From NCBI GenBank assembly GCA_033220425.1, contig CM065653.1, positions 4,092,001 through 4,156,000 on the forward strand: a stretch of DNA of 64,000 bases, in the 5' to 3' direction. Positions 1-12,587 of the stretch are shown piece after piece. Under the pieces are notes generated by a model that did not search any database, was not told the DNA's origin, and worked only from the letters and a program-made list of their open reading frames with translations. A program made the position numbers and the translations under genes. This DNA is from Lepraria neglecta. Taxonomy: Eukaryota > Ascomycota > Lecanoromycetes > Lecanorales > Stereocaulaceae. Numbering within the stretch: position 1 is the stretch's first letter; each line of letters opens with the position of its first letter.

Positions 1-111
1 TATATAGCGGTAACAGGCGGTGCGCTAGAGCTTACCTCCTCTTCCTCTACCTCCTCTTCTTCCTCTACCTCCTCTTTATTATCCTCCCTACTTTCCCTAA
101 ACCCCTCCTAC

Positions 112-392
112 TCCTCTTCCTCTTCCTCTTCCTCTTCCTCTTCCTCTTCCTCTTCCTCTTCCTCTTCCTCTTCCTCTTCCTCTTCCTCTTCCTCTTCCTC
201 TTCCTCTTCCTCTTCCTCTTCCTCTTCCTCTTCCTCTTCCTCTTCCTCTTCCTCTTCCTCTTCCTCTTCCTCTTCCTCTTCCTCTTCCTCTTCCTCTTCC
301 TCTTCCTCTTCCTCTTCCTCTTCCTCTTCCTCTTCCTCTTCCTCTTCCTCTTCCTCTTCCTCTTCCTCTTCCTCTTCCTCTTCCTCTTCCTC
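112..392. repeat. (TCTTCC)n hexanucleotide tract
   Basis: About 47 near-perfect copies of TCTTCC run without interruption over roughly 280 bp. Degenerate CCTCTTCCT-type sequence flanks it on both sides. Read on the minus strand it is GGAAGA repeats, which can encode poly-Glu in the frame GAA GAG, directly downstream of the antisense spliced ORF at 438-700. The second copy of this region (from 2331) begins at the right edge of this tract, so the tract may have been a recombination or truncation point. Confidence 0.95.
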
Positions 393-437
393 CTTACTCT
401 CCTCTTCCTCCTCCTTACTCTCCTCTACTATACTTAC

Positions 438-700
438 CTCCGCGCTTATAATACGTAGCCCTTCTACCTTATCCTGGAAGAAATTAGTCGGTATACGTAT
501 AGTATATAAGGCGTATAAGCGGAGTTAAGAAAAGCGGTATAATAGAAGGATAGAGAAGGAAAGAATAGGATATAACTTACCTCCTGCGGCGAGTTAGCGG
601 AGTTAACTTGCAGATTCGGAATTCTTACTAATACCCGCACCCTCCCCTCCAGGTCGGCCACCTGCTGAGCCGACTGATGGCCCGACGTAGCGGGGGTCAT
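438..700 (-). pseudogene. Antisense spliced ORF in the 3' region of Gypsy-B
   Basis: On the minus strand an open frame (700-581) ends at a perfect GTAAGT donor (575-580). A 107-nt intron follows (474-580) with a branch-like GACTAAT, a pyrimidine run and CAG. Next comes a 36-nt, 12-codon exon (438-473) ending at another GTAAGT. Translation stays in phase across the junction. The frame continues upstream of 700 across one TAG that could be a RIP-mutated Trp codon, so the true start is unknown. Residues around the middle (QQVADLEGRVRVLV) look coiled-coil-like. No family was recognised. The ORF lies antisense to the retroelement, between the presumed end of pol and the 3' LTR. The copy at 2331-3055 is more strongly mutated. 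Confidence 0.45.
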
Positions 701-1555
701 GCCGTGGTCCTTACGCCACTAGGTGACCTGCCGAAGCAGGTCCCCAATACGTTGGACTAACGGGCGTGACACGCCCGCTGCTACTATACTACCGGCTGAC
801 TTGGCGGAGAGCGCCCGGGCCTCTACCCTAAACTCTAGTAGTATCTTTAACGTCAGCGGAACGCAGGTAGAACATTAAGTAATACCTATACTATAATACA
901 ACGGTTTACTCTATATTATACCCCCTTATACTAAGTATAAGGAGGTACTAGCCTATAGTAGTACTAGACTTATACCCGAAGGTACGGCCTATACGGGAGG
1001 TCCGCTACTGCGAATATTAGTAGCGCCCCGACAGCGGGGCTCTTACGTATTAAATCACACTTACTTCTAGTACTACTACTATTATTAACTATCAAGATAT
1101 TAATAGTATTCTACGACGACTCCGCGATAGCTCTATTTACTTAGGAATCAAAAATTGTTATAACGAGATAATCTATTATTAATCAGGGTCTATACCTATT
1201 AAAGGAGTATTAGATTATAGGTTATATACTATAAGTAGTAGGAGTTATAAAGGAAGAAAGTAAAGGGGGAATCTATAGGGTTTTTAATATTGCGACGGCG
1301 GTTAGCCAGCGTTATACGAGATTTACTTCGAAATAAATTCACCTTATAATCTCGTTACTACGGTAGTAAATATACTTGTATTATTTCGGAGCTTGTATAA
1401 AGTAGAGACTCTTTTCCCTCCTTTTTCCTATCGGGTTTTAGAAGGTTTTTAACGAGCTCTATATATAACTATCTAGCCCTACTATCGGTATGCGCTGCGA
1501 ATACGCGCCGCTATAGGTTTGTACTGGAGGGCTAGTACTTAAGGGGGGAGATAAT

Positions 1556-2007
1556 TATAATACTAACTATTATATTGGAAGGGGTCTGCCTTATTAGTGA
1601 AGCTATTCTAATATCTCTTAGTATACGGAGCGCTGGCGTAGATCGGAATGATATTCGACCGACTTGGCAGCTGTCAGGAGCTAGGTTCTTAGTGGTACGC
1701 TAGCTGCCTAATAGCGGCTATATATTACCCGCAGGAAGAAGCTTAAGGAGCGGTCTACCCACTTCTTTCCTGAGGATCCTTAGTAATTAGTTCTAATATA
1801 GAACCATCTATACTGTGCTAGTAATATAACCACTTCACGTCTTTAAATACCTTTATATATAGTAGTATAACGCTAGCGAAGAGCTGAGCCGTAGTCCGAC
1901 ATCGTAGCGCCCGCGGGATATAGATCCTAGGGCGCAGTAACGGTCTGCTAGCGAGGAGCCTAGTTCACGGAGCGATAACGGCCCGCTGACGGGGAGCATA
2001 CCTTACA
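1556..2007 (+). repeat. Gypsy-B LTR (452 bp)
   Basis: It matches the LTRs at 10305-10755, 57078-57529 and, inverted, 37732-38183 over full length (451-452 bp). It begins TATAATACTAAC and ends GCATACCTTACA, which are RIP-mutated TG...CA ends. The inner sequence is less mutated than at 10305-10755. Confidence 0.85.
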
Positions 2008-2330
2008 CTATCTCTACTACCTTCTAAGGTACTAGATATTTCGCCTCTATTCTAGCTGCGAGTTATACGCGTTTACCTTAATATACTTATTCTAGATTAC
2101 TACCCTTTATAAGGAAGGAGAATTAGAATTATAATAGGAATCTATAGTAATATAGAATAAACTATAGTAGTAGGGTTTATACTAAGACTAATTCTTAAGG
2201 AGTCTATAAAAAGGGGGGAGCCCAAACCCTCTATTAAACAAGGGATATATAGAACTCGTAGCGCTAACGCACGCCAAGCGTACGGTAATCGCGGGCTAAC
2301 CAAGACTTTGCCAAGCTTTCTATTATACCT
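2008..2330. other. Unassigned AT-rich spacer between two Gypsy-B tails
   Basis: 323 bp with no ORF of note and no match to other repeats in the window. A G-rich run (about 2210-2222) is the only local feature. Confidence 0.5.
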
Positions 2331-2986
2331 TCTCCTTACTCTCCTCTATTATATTTAGCTCTATATTTATAAAATATAGTATCTCTATCTTATCCTTAAA
2401 AAATTAGTCGGTATATATATAATATATATAGCGCGAGGGTAGAGTTAGGATAAATAGTATAATAGAAGGATAGAAAAGAAAAGAGTAGGATATAACTTAC
2501 CTTCTATAGCGAGTTAGCGAAGTTAACTTATAGATTTAGATTTCTTACTAATATCTATACCCTTCTTTCTAGGTCGGCTACCTACTAAGTAGACCGATAG
2601 TCTAATATAGCGGGGGTTATACTATAGTCCTTATACTACTAAATAATCTACTAAAGTAGGTCTCTAATACGCTAGACTAACGGGCGTAACACGCCCGCTA
2701 CTACTATACTACTAGCTAATTTAGTAGAGAGCGCCCGGGCCTCTATCCTAAACTTAGATAGTATCTTTAATATTAGCGGAATATAGATAGAATATTAAGT
2801 AATATCTATACTATAATATAACGGTCTACTCTATATTATATCCCCTTATACTAAGTATAAGGAGATACTAGCCTATAGTAGTACTAGACTTGTACCCGAA
2901 GGTACGATCTATACGAAAGGTCCGCTACTATAAATATTAGTAGCGCTCTAATAACGGAGCTTTTATATATTAAATTATACTTATTT

Positions 2987-3055
<69 letters not shown>

Positions 3056-3563
3056 TGTTACGAACCGTGCGTACCGGTCTTCGTATATAGATTGATTCTC
3101 AATAGGGATAGCGGTGTTACTATACAAGAGGTGAAGCAGGCTTCAAGTGATACTAAGCGGGTCTAGTATATAATCAGATGATATATATTTAGTGCCTAGC
3201 CTAAGAGATCTATTATATATAGTAAATAATTGAATAGTAAGTTGAGCACGATACTCTAAGTAGTAAGTAGTACTCCGTATATATAGATATACGAAATCCA
3301 TGCCAAGTATTCTTGATCGCACTGATCGTACTAATCGCATCTGCGCTCATTGCGACCACTGCGCTTATCGCTTAATATGCCAAGCCTTCCTAATTATACT
3401 AATCGTACTAATTGCATATATACTTATTATAACTACTACGCTTATCGCTTAATATACCAAGCCTTCAGGGTCTATCCGAGTCGGATACTAACTTGTTAAC
3501 TCGAACTATAATAGGCGCTACGCTCTATAAGCGTGTCTCTAATTATATTTCCTAATTATAATA
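3056..3563 (-). repeat. Gypsy-A1 3' LTR
   Basis: 508 bp, starting TGTTACGAACC on the plus strand. It is the same length as its partner at 9296-9803 but carries somewhat different RIP changes. Confidence 0.88.
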
Positions 3564-6500
3564 TTAGCTCCCTCTTCTAGATTTCTCGTCCTGAGAAACT
3601 ATCTATCCTTTATACTACCCCGACGTACTAAACGTTTAGATAAACCGACCGTCTACCGAACGGTATTGGCTAGTAAGCTAAATAAAGTTATTATACGGCT
3701 GTACTCCCGATATATTACTAGTAGTAAATAGTACCTAATAGGTATAGGGTTCGATAGGTATTCTAACTATATAGGCAGCGGTAGGAAATACGACCTTATA
3801 GTATTACCCCTTAAAATATATTATATTAAGACGGAATAAAAGGAAGCGTAGTTATAGTTAAAAAATACGCGCGAAGAGCTTAAGGATTATATACGAAAAT
3901 TAATAGAGAAATCTATATATCTTTAGACTACGCTAATACGCCTTTAGATATAGTATAAATATCTTGAAAATAAAAAGCGGAAGATTATAGACTAAGAGAT
4001 ATAGAATATTAAGGAGTTAGAAGAAGACTAGCGATCTATCCTAAGTATTCCTGATAATTAGATATTTAACGTCTCGTCCGAATAATTTGGCTTCCTAGCC
4101 GGAACCAATTAGTCCTCCTTCCTAATTATTCCCGGAACTCCTATAGAAGGTCCTAGCAGTTCTAGAGGTTCTTAAGGGGTTCCTAGGTATTTTCGGTATC
4201 GTTGTACCCTTTCTATTTAACTAGATATTTCTAATTAACCTAATTTAGAATCCTCTTAACCTTGAACTCTATTTCTTCCTTAATATTATAGTAAAATATT
4301 TCTTAGAGAGGTATATTAGAGTCCGCTAGCTCTAAGAGTAAGATATAGAATACCGGATATACTTTGGCGTCAGGTAGTAGTTAGAGTTTATAGTTGACTA
4401 GTCCTTTTAACCGTTTAATCAAGAATAGTCCGACCTTAATATAATCTAGTTTCTTACTTAGTCTTATTATCCTTATATTTTTTATTAGGAGGTATACTTT
4501 ATCCCCCTCTTTTAGCTAAGGAATATTCTTTCTTTTCTTATTAATCTATTCCTTTAACTTCTTATTAGAGCTCTTAATAGACCTTTATATATTCTTATAT
4601 AAATTCTTTAGCTCTTCTATCTTAACTAAGGCTCTTTCTATATTAGGTCCCTCTCTTAGTTATAGAAATATATTTATATTCTTTCTATAGTTGGTAAAGA
4701 ATAGGGTTAGTCCGATTATATCTAACCGCTTGTCGTTATATACTAGTTATACTATTAGAAGTAGTGAAATCTAGTTATCCTACTTCTAGTTTATATAATA
4801 TCTTAGGTATACTTCTATTATTTAATTTGCACGTTCTATCTATCTATTAGTCTATAGGTAATATACTATTAATATCCGAAGTTTAGTTCTAATTACTACT
4901 ATTAGCGTTCTCTAGTAGTTAGAAGTGAATAGCTTGTCTCTATCGGATATTATCGACTTTGGTATACTATAATCCCTTATTAGCTTGTTGAGTAGTATAA
5001 AGGCTAACTAGTCTACCTTATATATCTCCTTAAAAGGTATTATAATTATATATTTTATAAGTTTATCTATAATGACTATAATCGAGTTAAAGGTATCCTA
5101 TATAGCTGGATCTTTCAAAGGTAGTAGTTTAACCACGAAGTCTATTATAATATTATTCTATAGTAACTCTAGTATAGGAGTAAACTATATTTGTCTATAC
5201 CTAGCGTATCGTGCAGCCTTGTTCTACTAGCACTTAATATATTCTTTAATATATTATTTAACGCGCGCTCGAAGCTTCGGCGCCGCGTATCCTTATCCTA
5301 GGAGTTCTATAGTCTTAGATACCCCCGGGTAACCTTATAAAGGGTTATTGTATTAATCCCTAATTACTTCTTCAACGTATATATTAGATAAGTAGGTTTT
5401 ATCCTAGTATTTGAGTAATACTAAATCCGGTTAATCCTTTCTTAGGTTTGCTGCGAATATATCGTTATTATAGGCCTTTATAATCCTATTAGTTATATTA
5501 GGTCCTAATATACGAAGGGTCGTAGCTAATACCTAGTATAGTACTAGCGATCCGTCCGCCTCTTTCTTTAGGATTAGTTATTCTATAATATTCTTTTCTT
5601 CTATATAGTCCGATCGCCTACTAAGGGTATCCGCTCGACTATTATCCTTTCCTAGAGTATAGGTTATCTTGAATTTATATTAACCTAATAGTTCTAACTA
5701 TCGAACTTATCTTCTATTTAGCTCCTTTATTATTATAAAGTTAAGAAGAATCTTATAATCCGTAAAGATAGTTAAATCCGAGTAGCTCTCTATATATACT
5801 CGCTAGTTCTAAAGTATATAAACTACGATAAGTAGTTCCTTATCGTATATATTATAGTTCTATTCTACTACTAATATCTTCCTTAAATAGTAGATAACTA
5901 GATACTACTTTTAGTCTTTTATTTAATATAGGTATACTCTAATCGCGAGATCCGAGGTATCTATTTCGATATAAGCCGGTTCGTTAGCCTAGAAGGTACA
6001 GAGTACTAGTAGATCTATATATACTTTCTTTAACGTGTTAAATGATTTCTATTAGTCTTTTCCCTATATAAATCCGATATCCTTTCTCGTAATATCCGTT
6101 AGAGATAGTACTTTCTTTAAGTAGCCCTCGATAAACTTCCTATTAAAGTTAGTAAATCCTAAGAAGCTTTGTACTACTTTAATATCCTATAGTATAGGCT
6201 ATTCAGCGATAGCCTTAATCTTTTCTAGACTTATACTAATACCTTTTATACTAACTATAAATCCTAGAAATTCTATCGATTCTCGATAAAATTCGTACTT
6301 TTCTAGTTTAAGAAGAAGTTTCGCTTATAATAGGTATCCGAGGATATCCTATATATATTTAATATACTCTTTCTTATTCTTAGAATAAATTAGTATATTA
6401 TCGAGGTACGCTATCGCTATTCAATCTAAGTATACTCGTATAATATTATTAATAAGTACTTAGCAGGTTACTAGTGCGTTAGTAAGTCTAAACGGTATTA

Positions 6501-9295
6501 CTAAATACTTATAGTAGCTATATCTTGTTCGGAAGGCAGTTTTCTATTCTTCGCCCTCTTTTATCCAAATTAGATTATATATACCTCTAAGATCTAGTTT
6601 AGTAAATATCCTTGCTTTTCTAAGCTAATTCTATAGCTCGCCGATATTAGGTAAAGGGTATCTATTCTTGATTATAATATCGTTCAACTTTTAATAGTCG
6701 ATATATAGTCTTAGGCTTCTATCCTTCTTTAGTATAAAGAGGATTAGATAACCTACTAGTAATTTGGATTCCCGAATAAATCCCTTTTTAAGGTTCTCGT
6801 TAATATACCCGCGAAGTACCTTAAGTTCCTTTTCTAATAATATATAAATAGATCTAAATATCAGCTATTTACTAGGTTCGAGTTCGATCTTATAATCCTA
6901 TAGCTAGTACCTAGGTAATACTTCTATATTCGTCTCTTCCTCGAATAAGTACGTCTATTTACTATATTCTCGAGGGATAGAGGGTATATTAGTTCCTCCC
7001 TTATCTCTTACTTTATTATCCTACTAACCTTTACTAGTAACTATAGAGTCGGACTACCTTTTAGTACCGTCCTTATATAAAGCTAGGTAATATATACCTC
7101 GACCGGTCTTCGGTTCGGCTTCTTATCTACTATTAAACGCTGCTGATATATAGGTATAATCCTGGTAATATTGCCGGATTAATCTATCTTGAGTACTCCT
7201 CGAGCCTAATTAATTATTAGATTATACTTCTTTAACTAAGGTATTCCTAAAATTATATAATAAATAGCTATCCTAACGATATTAAAGGTAATCTCCTTAT
7301 AGTAGTACTGAATTATAATAGGTAACGAAAGTATCTCTTCGTCTACCTTTCCTGTTAATAGTATTAACCTATTAGCTATCTAAAGGTTATACTACTATAA
7401 CTTCTTCTGAGTTAGTATTCTAGTTATTCGCACTAAGTCTCGTAAGATAAAGTTTCTAGTAGCTCTAGAATCTATTATCGCAACGGTCCGCTATCTATTA
7501 ACGATTACCGGTATCTTTATATATATATTATATTACGCGGAATACAGATATTATTTAGGGGTTAATATATTAATCTCCTTATAGCTACCCCTGCTATAAG
7601 GGATTACTCTTTTCCCTATATAGGGAGGAATCCTATAAGTTATTTCTCGAACTTGTATTTCTTATAGTCGTCGTATAAATATATATACTATTACTATAGA
7701 TAGTATTAGTTTACTTCTAGACTCTAACGTCTTATTTAGTTTTAATAGTAAGTCTCTTCTTTATCCTTCTTGCGCGGAAAGTAACTTAGTTATTATTTTC
7801 TTACTAAGTACTAAGGATATCTATCGTCCTTATACTTATAGTACTAGTAATTACTATAGAATAATTTTATTAGAACTCCTAGTTCCTTCCTATAGTTAAT
7901 TCTATAATAGTCGTAACTATTTTCTATATACTATCTCTAGTAGACTTCCTTATATTTAGGGTAATAGTAGTTATACCTAAAGTCTAAGATACTAAAATCG
8001 TTCTAGAATCCTTTTAGTCTTTCTTCCTCTAAGTATTCCTTTCTCTCCTTAGATATAGTAGATCTAGGTTCGGGTATTATCGGTAGTTCTTTCCTTTTAA
8101 TTATAACCTCCTATTCTAATTCTTCCTTATTCTAATCCTACTTAGGTTATTTTCCCTAAGTATTACTACTACCCCTAACGTATAGCTTTTCTATCCGAGT
8201 ATTAGCTTTATTCGTAAAGCTATTATTAGAGAACTCCTTATCTCCTAAGTTAGATTCCCTATCTAGTTACTAACCGTAGACTTCGTCCTATATTAGTAAG
8301 ATTCTACTAGAATTACTATCCTGGTCTCGTACCTTTTCTAGTACGTTTAGCTACTATCGATATACTATATTCTTCGACTTATAGTCTCTGGCGAAGTAGC
8401 TCGGTTTACTATAGCTATAACACGTAAGTATTTTCTTTCTACCCCTTTACTGCTTCTTACCCCTAGCTAGCCCCCTAAAGGCCTATTTGCCTTTCTTCTC
8501 TGTAAAATCTAGTTCTATTAGTACTAGTCTATATAGGTTATATTCTTTATATCCTAGGTAATAGCTCTTCGATTTAGTAAAAAAGCTCGAGTATCCTATT
8601 CCGTCGACTCTTCTATTATCCCCTTTCTCTATAGTCCTTTTAAATAGCTTATTATTAATTTCGATTACTTCCTTAATTAGTTTATTAAGGGTATCTAAGA
8701 TAATCCCTAACCTTATAAGTTCGTCCTTAATATTATCCTTTAGACCTCTTTAGTATATAGTTATTAATATATTATTATCCTAGTTAGTCTTTGCTATATA
8801 CTATTAAAACTAAGTTAAATACTCTAATATAGACTTCTTCTAAGTTAAGTACTAGATAGTTCGTATTACTATATTAATTTTATTAGACGGTCCGAATATA
8901 CGGCAGATTTCGAGTCTAAATATAGCTATACTCTCTATCTACTACTTGATTTCCGTATTATCGTTGTCTTCTAGTTCTTCTATATACTTCTTTAGGAACG
9001 GGTTAATCTACTTCTAGGCTCTTCTACGTAAGTAAGTAATAGCGAAGGTTAGATATTACTAAGTAGGTATATAGTCTCCCTGGAAAGCTAGGTATAGACT
9101 AACCTAAGATAGCTATCCCTCGAGCTTATCTCTTTCTCTATAGTATAAGTTAGGCTAGGCTATCTTAATATATCTACTAGTTCCTTCGTTAATAGTCGGG
9201 TATCTCTATTATTATTATCCGCTCTCTCCTAAGGAACTTAGGGTATTAGCCCTAGGGTCTCTTAGTATAGTACTTATCCTTAAGGGTACTCAAAG

Positions 9296-9803
9296 TATTA
9301 CGAACCGTACGTACCGGTCTTTATATATAGATTGATTCTTAATAGGGATAGCGGTATTACTATATAAGAGGTAAAGTAGGCTTCAAGTAATACTAAGCGG
9401 GTCTAGTATATAATTAGATAATATATATTTAGTGCCTAGCCTAAGAGATCTATCGTATATAGTAAATAATTAAATAGCAAGTTAAGCACAATACTCCAAG
9501 TAGTAAGTAGTACTCCGTATATATAGATATACGAAATCTATACTAAGCATTCTTAATCGCACTAATCGCACTAATCGCATCTGCGCTCATTGCGACTACT
9601 GCGCTCATCGCTTAATATACCAAGCCTTCCTAATCGCACTGATCGCACTAATCGTATCTACGCTTATTGCGACTACTGCGCTTATCGCTTAACATGCCAA
9701 GCCTTCAGGGTCTATCCGAGTCGGATACCGACTCGTCGACTCGAACTATAACGGGCGCTACGCTCTATAAGCGCATCCCTGATCATGTTTCCTAATCGTA
9801 ATA
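9296..9803 (-). repeat. Gypsy-A1 5' LTR
   Basis: 508 bp and collinear with 3056-3563. Its outer edge is at the resumed (TAC)n tract. The inner edge next to gag reads CTTTGAGTACCC on the minus strand, at the place where the primer-binding site is expected. Confidence 0.88.
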
Positions 9804-10304
9804 TACTACTACTACTACTACTACTACTATTATTAACTATTAAAATATTAATATTATTTCACGAGGACTCCGCGATAGCTCTATTTACTTAGGAATTAAG
9901 AATTAATATAACAAGATAATCTATTATTAATTAGAGTCTATATCTACTAAAGGAATATTAGATTATAGAGTATATACTATAAATAGTAGGAGTTATAAAA
10001 GAAGAAAGTAAAAGGGGAATCTATAGGGTTTTAATATAGCGATAGCGGTTAGCTAGCGTTATACGAGATTTACTTCGAAACGAATTTATCTTATAATTTC
10101 GTTATTACGATAATAGATATACTCGCGTTATCTCGGGGCTTATATAAAGTAGAGACTCTTTTCCCTCCTTTTTCCTATTAGGTTTTAGAAGGTTTTTAAT
10201 AAGCTCTACCTAATAACTATCTAGCCTCTCTACTATATATACGCTACGAATATATATCGCTATAGATTTATACTAGAGAGCTAGTACTTAAGGAGGGAGA
10301 TAAT

Positions 10305-10755
10305 TATAATACTAACTATTATATTAGAAGAGTTTATCTTATTAGTAAAGCTATTCTAATATCTTCTAGCTCGTAGAGCGCTAGCGTAGACCGAGATGAT
10401 ATTCGACCGACTTGGTAGCTATTAGGAGCTAGACTCTTAGTAGAGCGCTAGCTACCTAATAGCGGCTATATATTACCCGTAGAGAGAAGCTTAAGGAGCG
10501 GTCTATCTACTTCTTTCCTAAAGATCCTTAGTAATTAGTTCTAATATAGAACCATCTATACTATACTAGTAATATAATTACTTTACATCTTTGAATACCT
10601 TTATATATAGTAGCGTAGTAATAGCGAGAAGCTAAACCGTAGTCCGATATCGTAGCGCTAGCGAGATATAGTTCCTAGAACGCAGTAATAGTTCGCTAGC
10701 GAGGAGCCTATTCGACGGAGCGATAACGGCTCGCTAACGGGGAGTATATCTTATA
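10305..10755 (+). repeat. Gypsy-B LTR, second copy
   Basis: 451 bp, collinear with 1556-2007. The purine tract before it (AAGGAGGGAGAT) is conserved. Confidence 0.85.
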
Positions 10756-11128
10756 TAATACTACAAGGTTATTGTTACGAACCGTACGTACCGGTATCGT
10801 AGTATAGATTGATTCTTAATAGAGATGAAGGTACTACCGATACAAGAGTATAAAGCAGGCTTCAAGTAGTACTAAGCGGGTCTAGTATATAATTAGATGA
10901 TATATATTTAGTGCCTAGCCTAAGAGATCTATCGTATATAACCAAGTACAATAGATATATAAAGTAAGTTGAGCACGATACTCCAAGTAGTAAGTAGTAC
11001 TCCGTATATATAGCAATAGTAAATCCATACTAAGCAATCCTGTTTAAACGAGTCGAATATCGATCGCCTAAACTATATCCGAGTCGAACGAGTCGAATAT
11101 CGATTCGTCTAAACTAGACCCTACTAAG

Positions 11129-11732
11129 TATAGCCCGGAAAGATATATAATAGTATAGAATATTGGCTTTCTTACCCATCCCGGGGTATAGTATAGTATT
11201 AAGGTCTGAAATCCTATACTATTAGTAGGAGGTATGGGATCTCAATAGGATATCCTACGATATGGGATATTAGTAGGATTATCTAATAATACGGGATATT
11301 TTCGGGATATCCTAGTGGCGGATAAGATAAAACCTATATAAAGTATATTTAGAATTTCTAGTTATTATACTAGTTATCAAAACTTTAATAATTTTTTTTG
11401 AATATTCTATAATTCTATATTTCCTACTAGAATATCCTATATTATAGAATATTCAAAAAAAATTGAAGTTTTAATAACTAGAATAATAACTAGAAATTCT
11501 AAATATACTTTATATAGGTCTTATCTTATCCGCTACTAGGATATCTCGAAAATATCCCGTACTATTAGATAATCCCACTAATATCCTATACCGTGGGATA
11601 TCCTATTGAGATCCCATCCTATATCTCCTAAAAGATATAGGTTTTAGAATCTTCTAATCCCATCCCATACCGGAATCTCATACCTAACCCTTGGGATATC
11701 CTATAGGATATTCTATATCTTTCCGAGCTATA
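11129..11732. mobile_element. 604-bp near-palindromic hAT-like MITE
   Basis: Inserted inside the left LTR of Gypsy-A2. The two halves are inverted copies of each other over almost the whole length, meeting near 11400-11450. Termini are TATAGCCCGGAAAGATAT and its inverse. Flanks are CTACTAAG (11121-11128) and CTATCAAG (11733-11740). The uninterrupted LTR at about 24781-24788 has CTGCCAAG, so both flanks are RIP derivatives of one 8-bp duplication. An 8-bp duplication with short terminal repeats suggests the hAT superfamily. No ORF. Confidence 0.85.
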
Positions 11733-11971
11733 CTATCAAGTCTATACTAGTTTATACGCCCCTGGCGCGTTTCCTCCAGTATACTCTTAGCTCGTAATAT
11801 TAGCTCCCCCTCTCTAGAATTCTCGTCCTAAGGATAACCTACTATCCTTTATATCTCGCTTAAAGCTAGATAATCTATCTAAGTTAGTAATTAGAAGATA
11901 GCGTATCCTTGCCAGTTTGAGCATCGTAGTTATCGTTATATAGAAGTATAAGTACTATATTCGCCGCGAGA

Positions 11972-12587
11972 CATCGCGCTTTCCCAAATCTTACTGAGAA
12001 CTTCTAATTTGCTAGACGCGCGGATAGGGCTGAAATTAGCCTATTAGTAGGATTAGCAAATAGCGCCCGCTGATAGGTCGATTTCAGCGCAATTAGCAAA
12101 TAGCGCCCGCTAACAGCGCGATTTCAGCGTATTTAGTAACTCTAGCTTGCTAATAGCAGGATTAGTAGGATCAGTAAGTATTCAGCGAATCACGTGATTG
12201 ATAACTAAGCAAAATGTTGATTTTCTATAATCGTCGCCATCGACGGTAGCGACTCCCCTAGAGCCCTATCAACACCAGCTGAAAACGGACCCCGGAATCG
12301 TGCGATTGGGCCTAAATTCTCGCGGGGGTGATGTTCGTAGCTACCCTAGGGGTTTAGTTGCGGCGTCGCAGTATCGTAATCATTGCGCGCGGTCGTATAT
12401 CTTCGGGGATGATTTTTGGTTGCTGCTTGGTTACCTTAGAGTTGCTAATAGTAACCGGAGTTACTAATCCTGCTGATTTCTCGGCCCGCAATTGATATAG
12501 GATATAGACCCTAATCGCTATACGGCCTGCTCACAGCGCAAAACTAGCTGTGACGCTAATAATATAATCTTTTAGGAAAGCGCGATG
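11972..12587. mobile_element. 616-bp inverted-repeat element (copy 1)
   Basis: Ends are CATCGCGCTTTCCCAAA and its inverse. An equally long copy lies in the opposite orientation at 50885-51500. The middle is GC-richer than the surroundings and contains no convincing ORF. The flanking dinucleotide is GA on both sides. It appears to be a non-autonomous DNA transposon of unclear superfamily. Confidence 0.8.

Larger units (their letters stand above)
1..2007 (+). mobile_element. 3' end of a Ty3/Gypsy element (Gypsy-B), RIP-damaged
   Basis: This stretch ends in an LTR at 1556-2007. Directly before that LTR is a purine tract (about 1538-1550, AAGGGGGGAGAT), as expected of the polypurine tract before a plus-oriented 3' LTR. 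A second copy of the same tail lies at 2331-3055 plus 9804-10755, and the 5' half of the family is seen at 57078-59622. No sense-strand pol domain is readable here. The element runs off the left edge. Orientation rests on the tract and on the plus-strand gag that follows the LTR at 57078. Confidence 0.7.
3056..9803 (-). mobile_element. Complete Ty3/Gypsy element Gypsy-A1, RIP-inactivated
   Basis: 6748 bp bounded by two 508-bp LTRs (3056-3563 and 9296-9803). A purine-rich tract abuts the left LTR when read on the minus strand (about 3564-3580), so the element runs right to left. In minus-strand order, remnants are gag with a zinc knuckle (about 8390-8440), protease (about 7200-7550), reverse transcriptase (about 6200-6900), RNase H (about 5500-6000) and integrase (about 4600-5300). 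The RT catalytic box near 6385-6410 reads YLDN instead of YLDD. Stops occur throughout. Insertion was into a TAC microsatellite; TACTA on each side fits a 5-bp target duplication but cannot be told from the repeat. Confidence 0.85.
2331..10755 (+). mobile_element. Second Gypsy-B tail, split by a Gypsy-A insertion
   Basis: 2331-3055 and 9804-10755 are collinear with 393-2007 of the first copy and end in an LTR at 10305-10755. The two parts are separated by a complete Gypsy-A (3056-9803) that landed in a (TAC)n microsatellite: the repeat runs up to 3055 and resumes at 9804. This copy carries many more transition changes than the first. Its LTR is followed at 10756 by sequence of another Gypsy-A (continued at 24849). 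Confidence 0.75.

Noticed and set aside
3000-3055. (CTA)n tract as a telomere-like or CRISPR-like repeat
   Set aside because: It is a plain trinucleotide microsatellite that is split by the Gypsy-A1 insertion and resumes at 9804; no spacers or telomeric unit.
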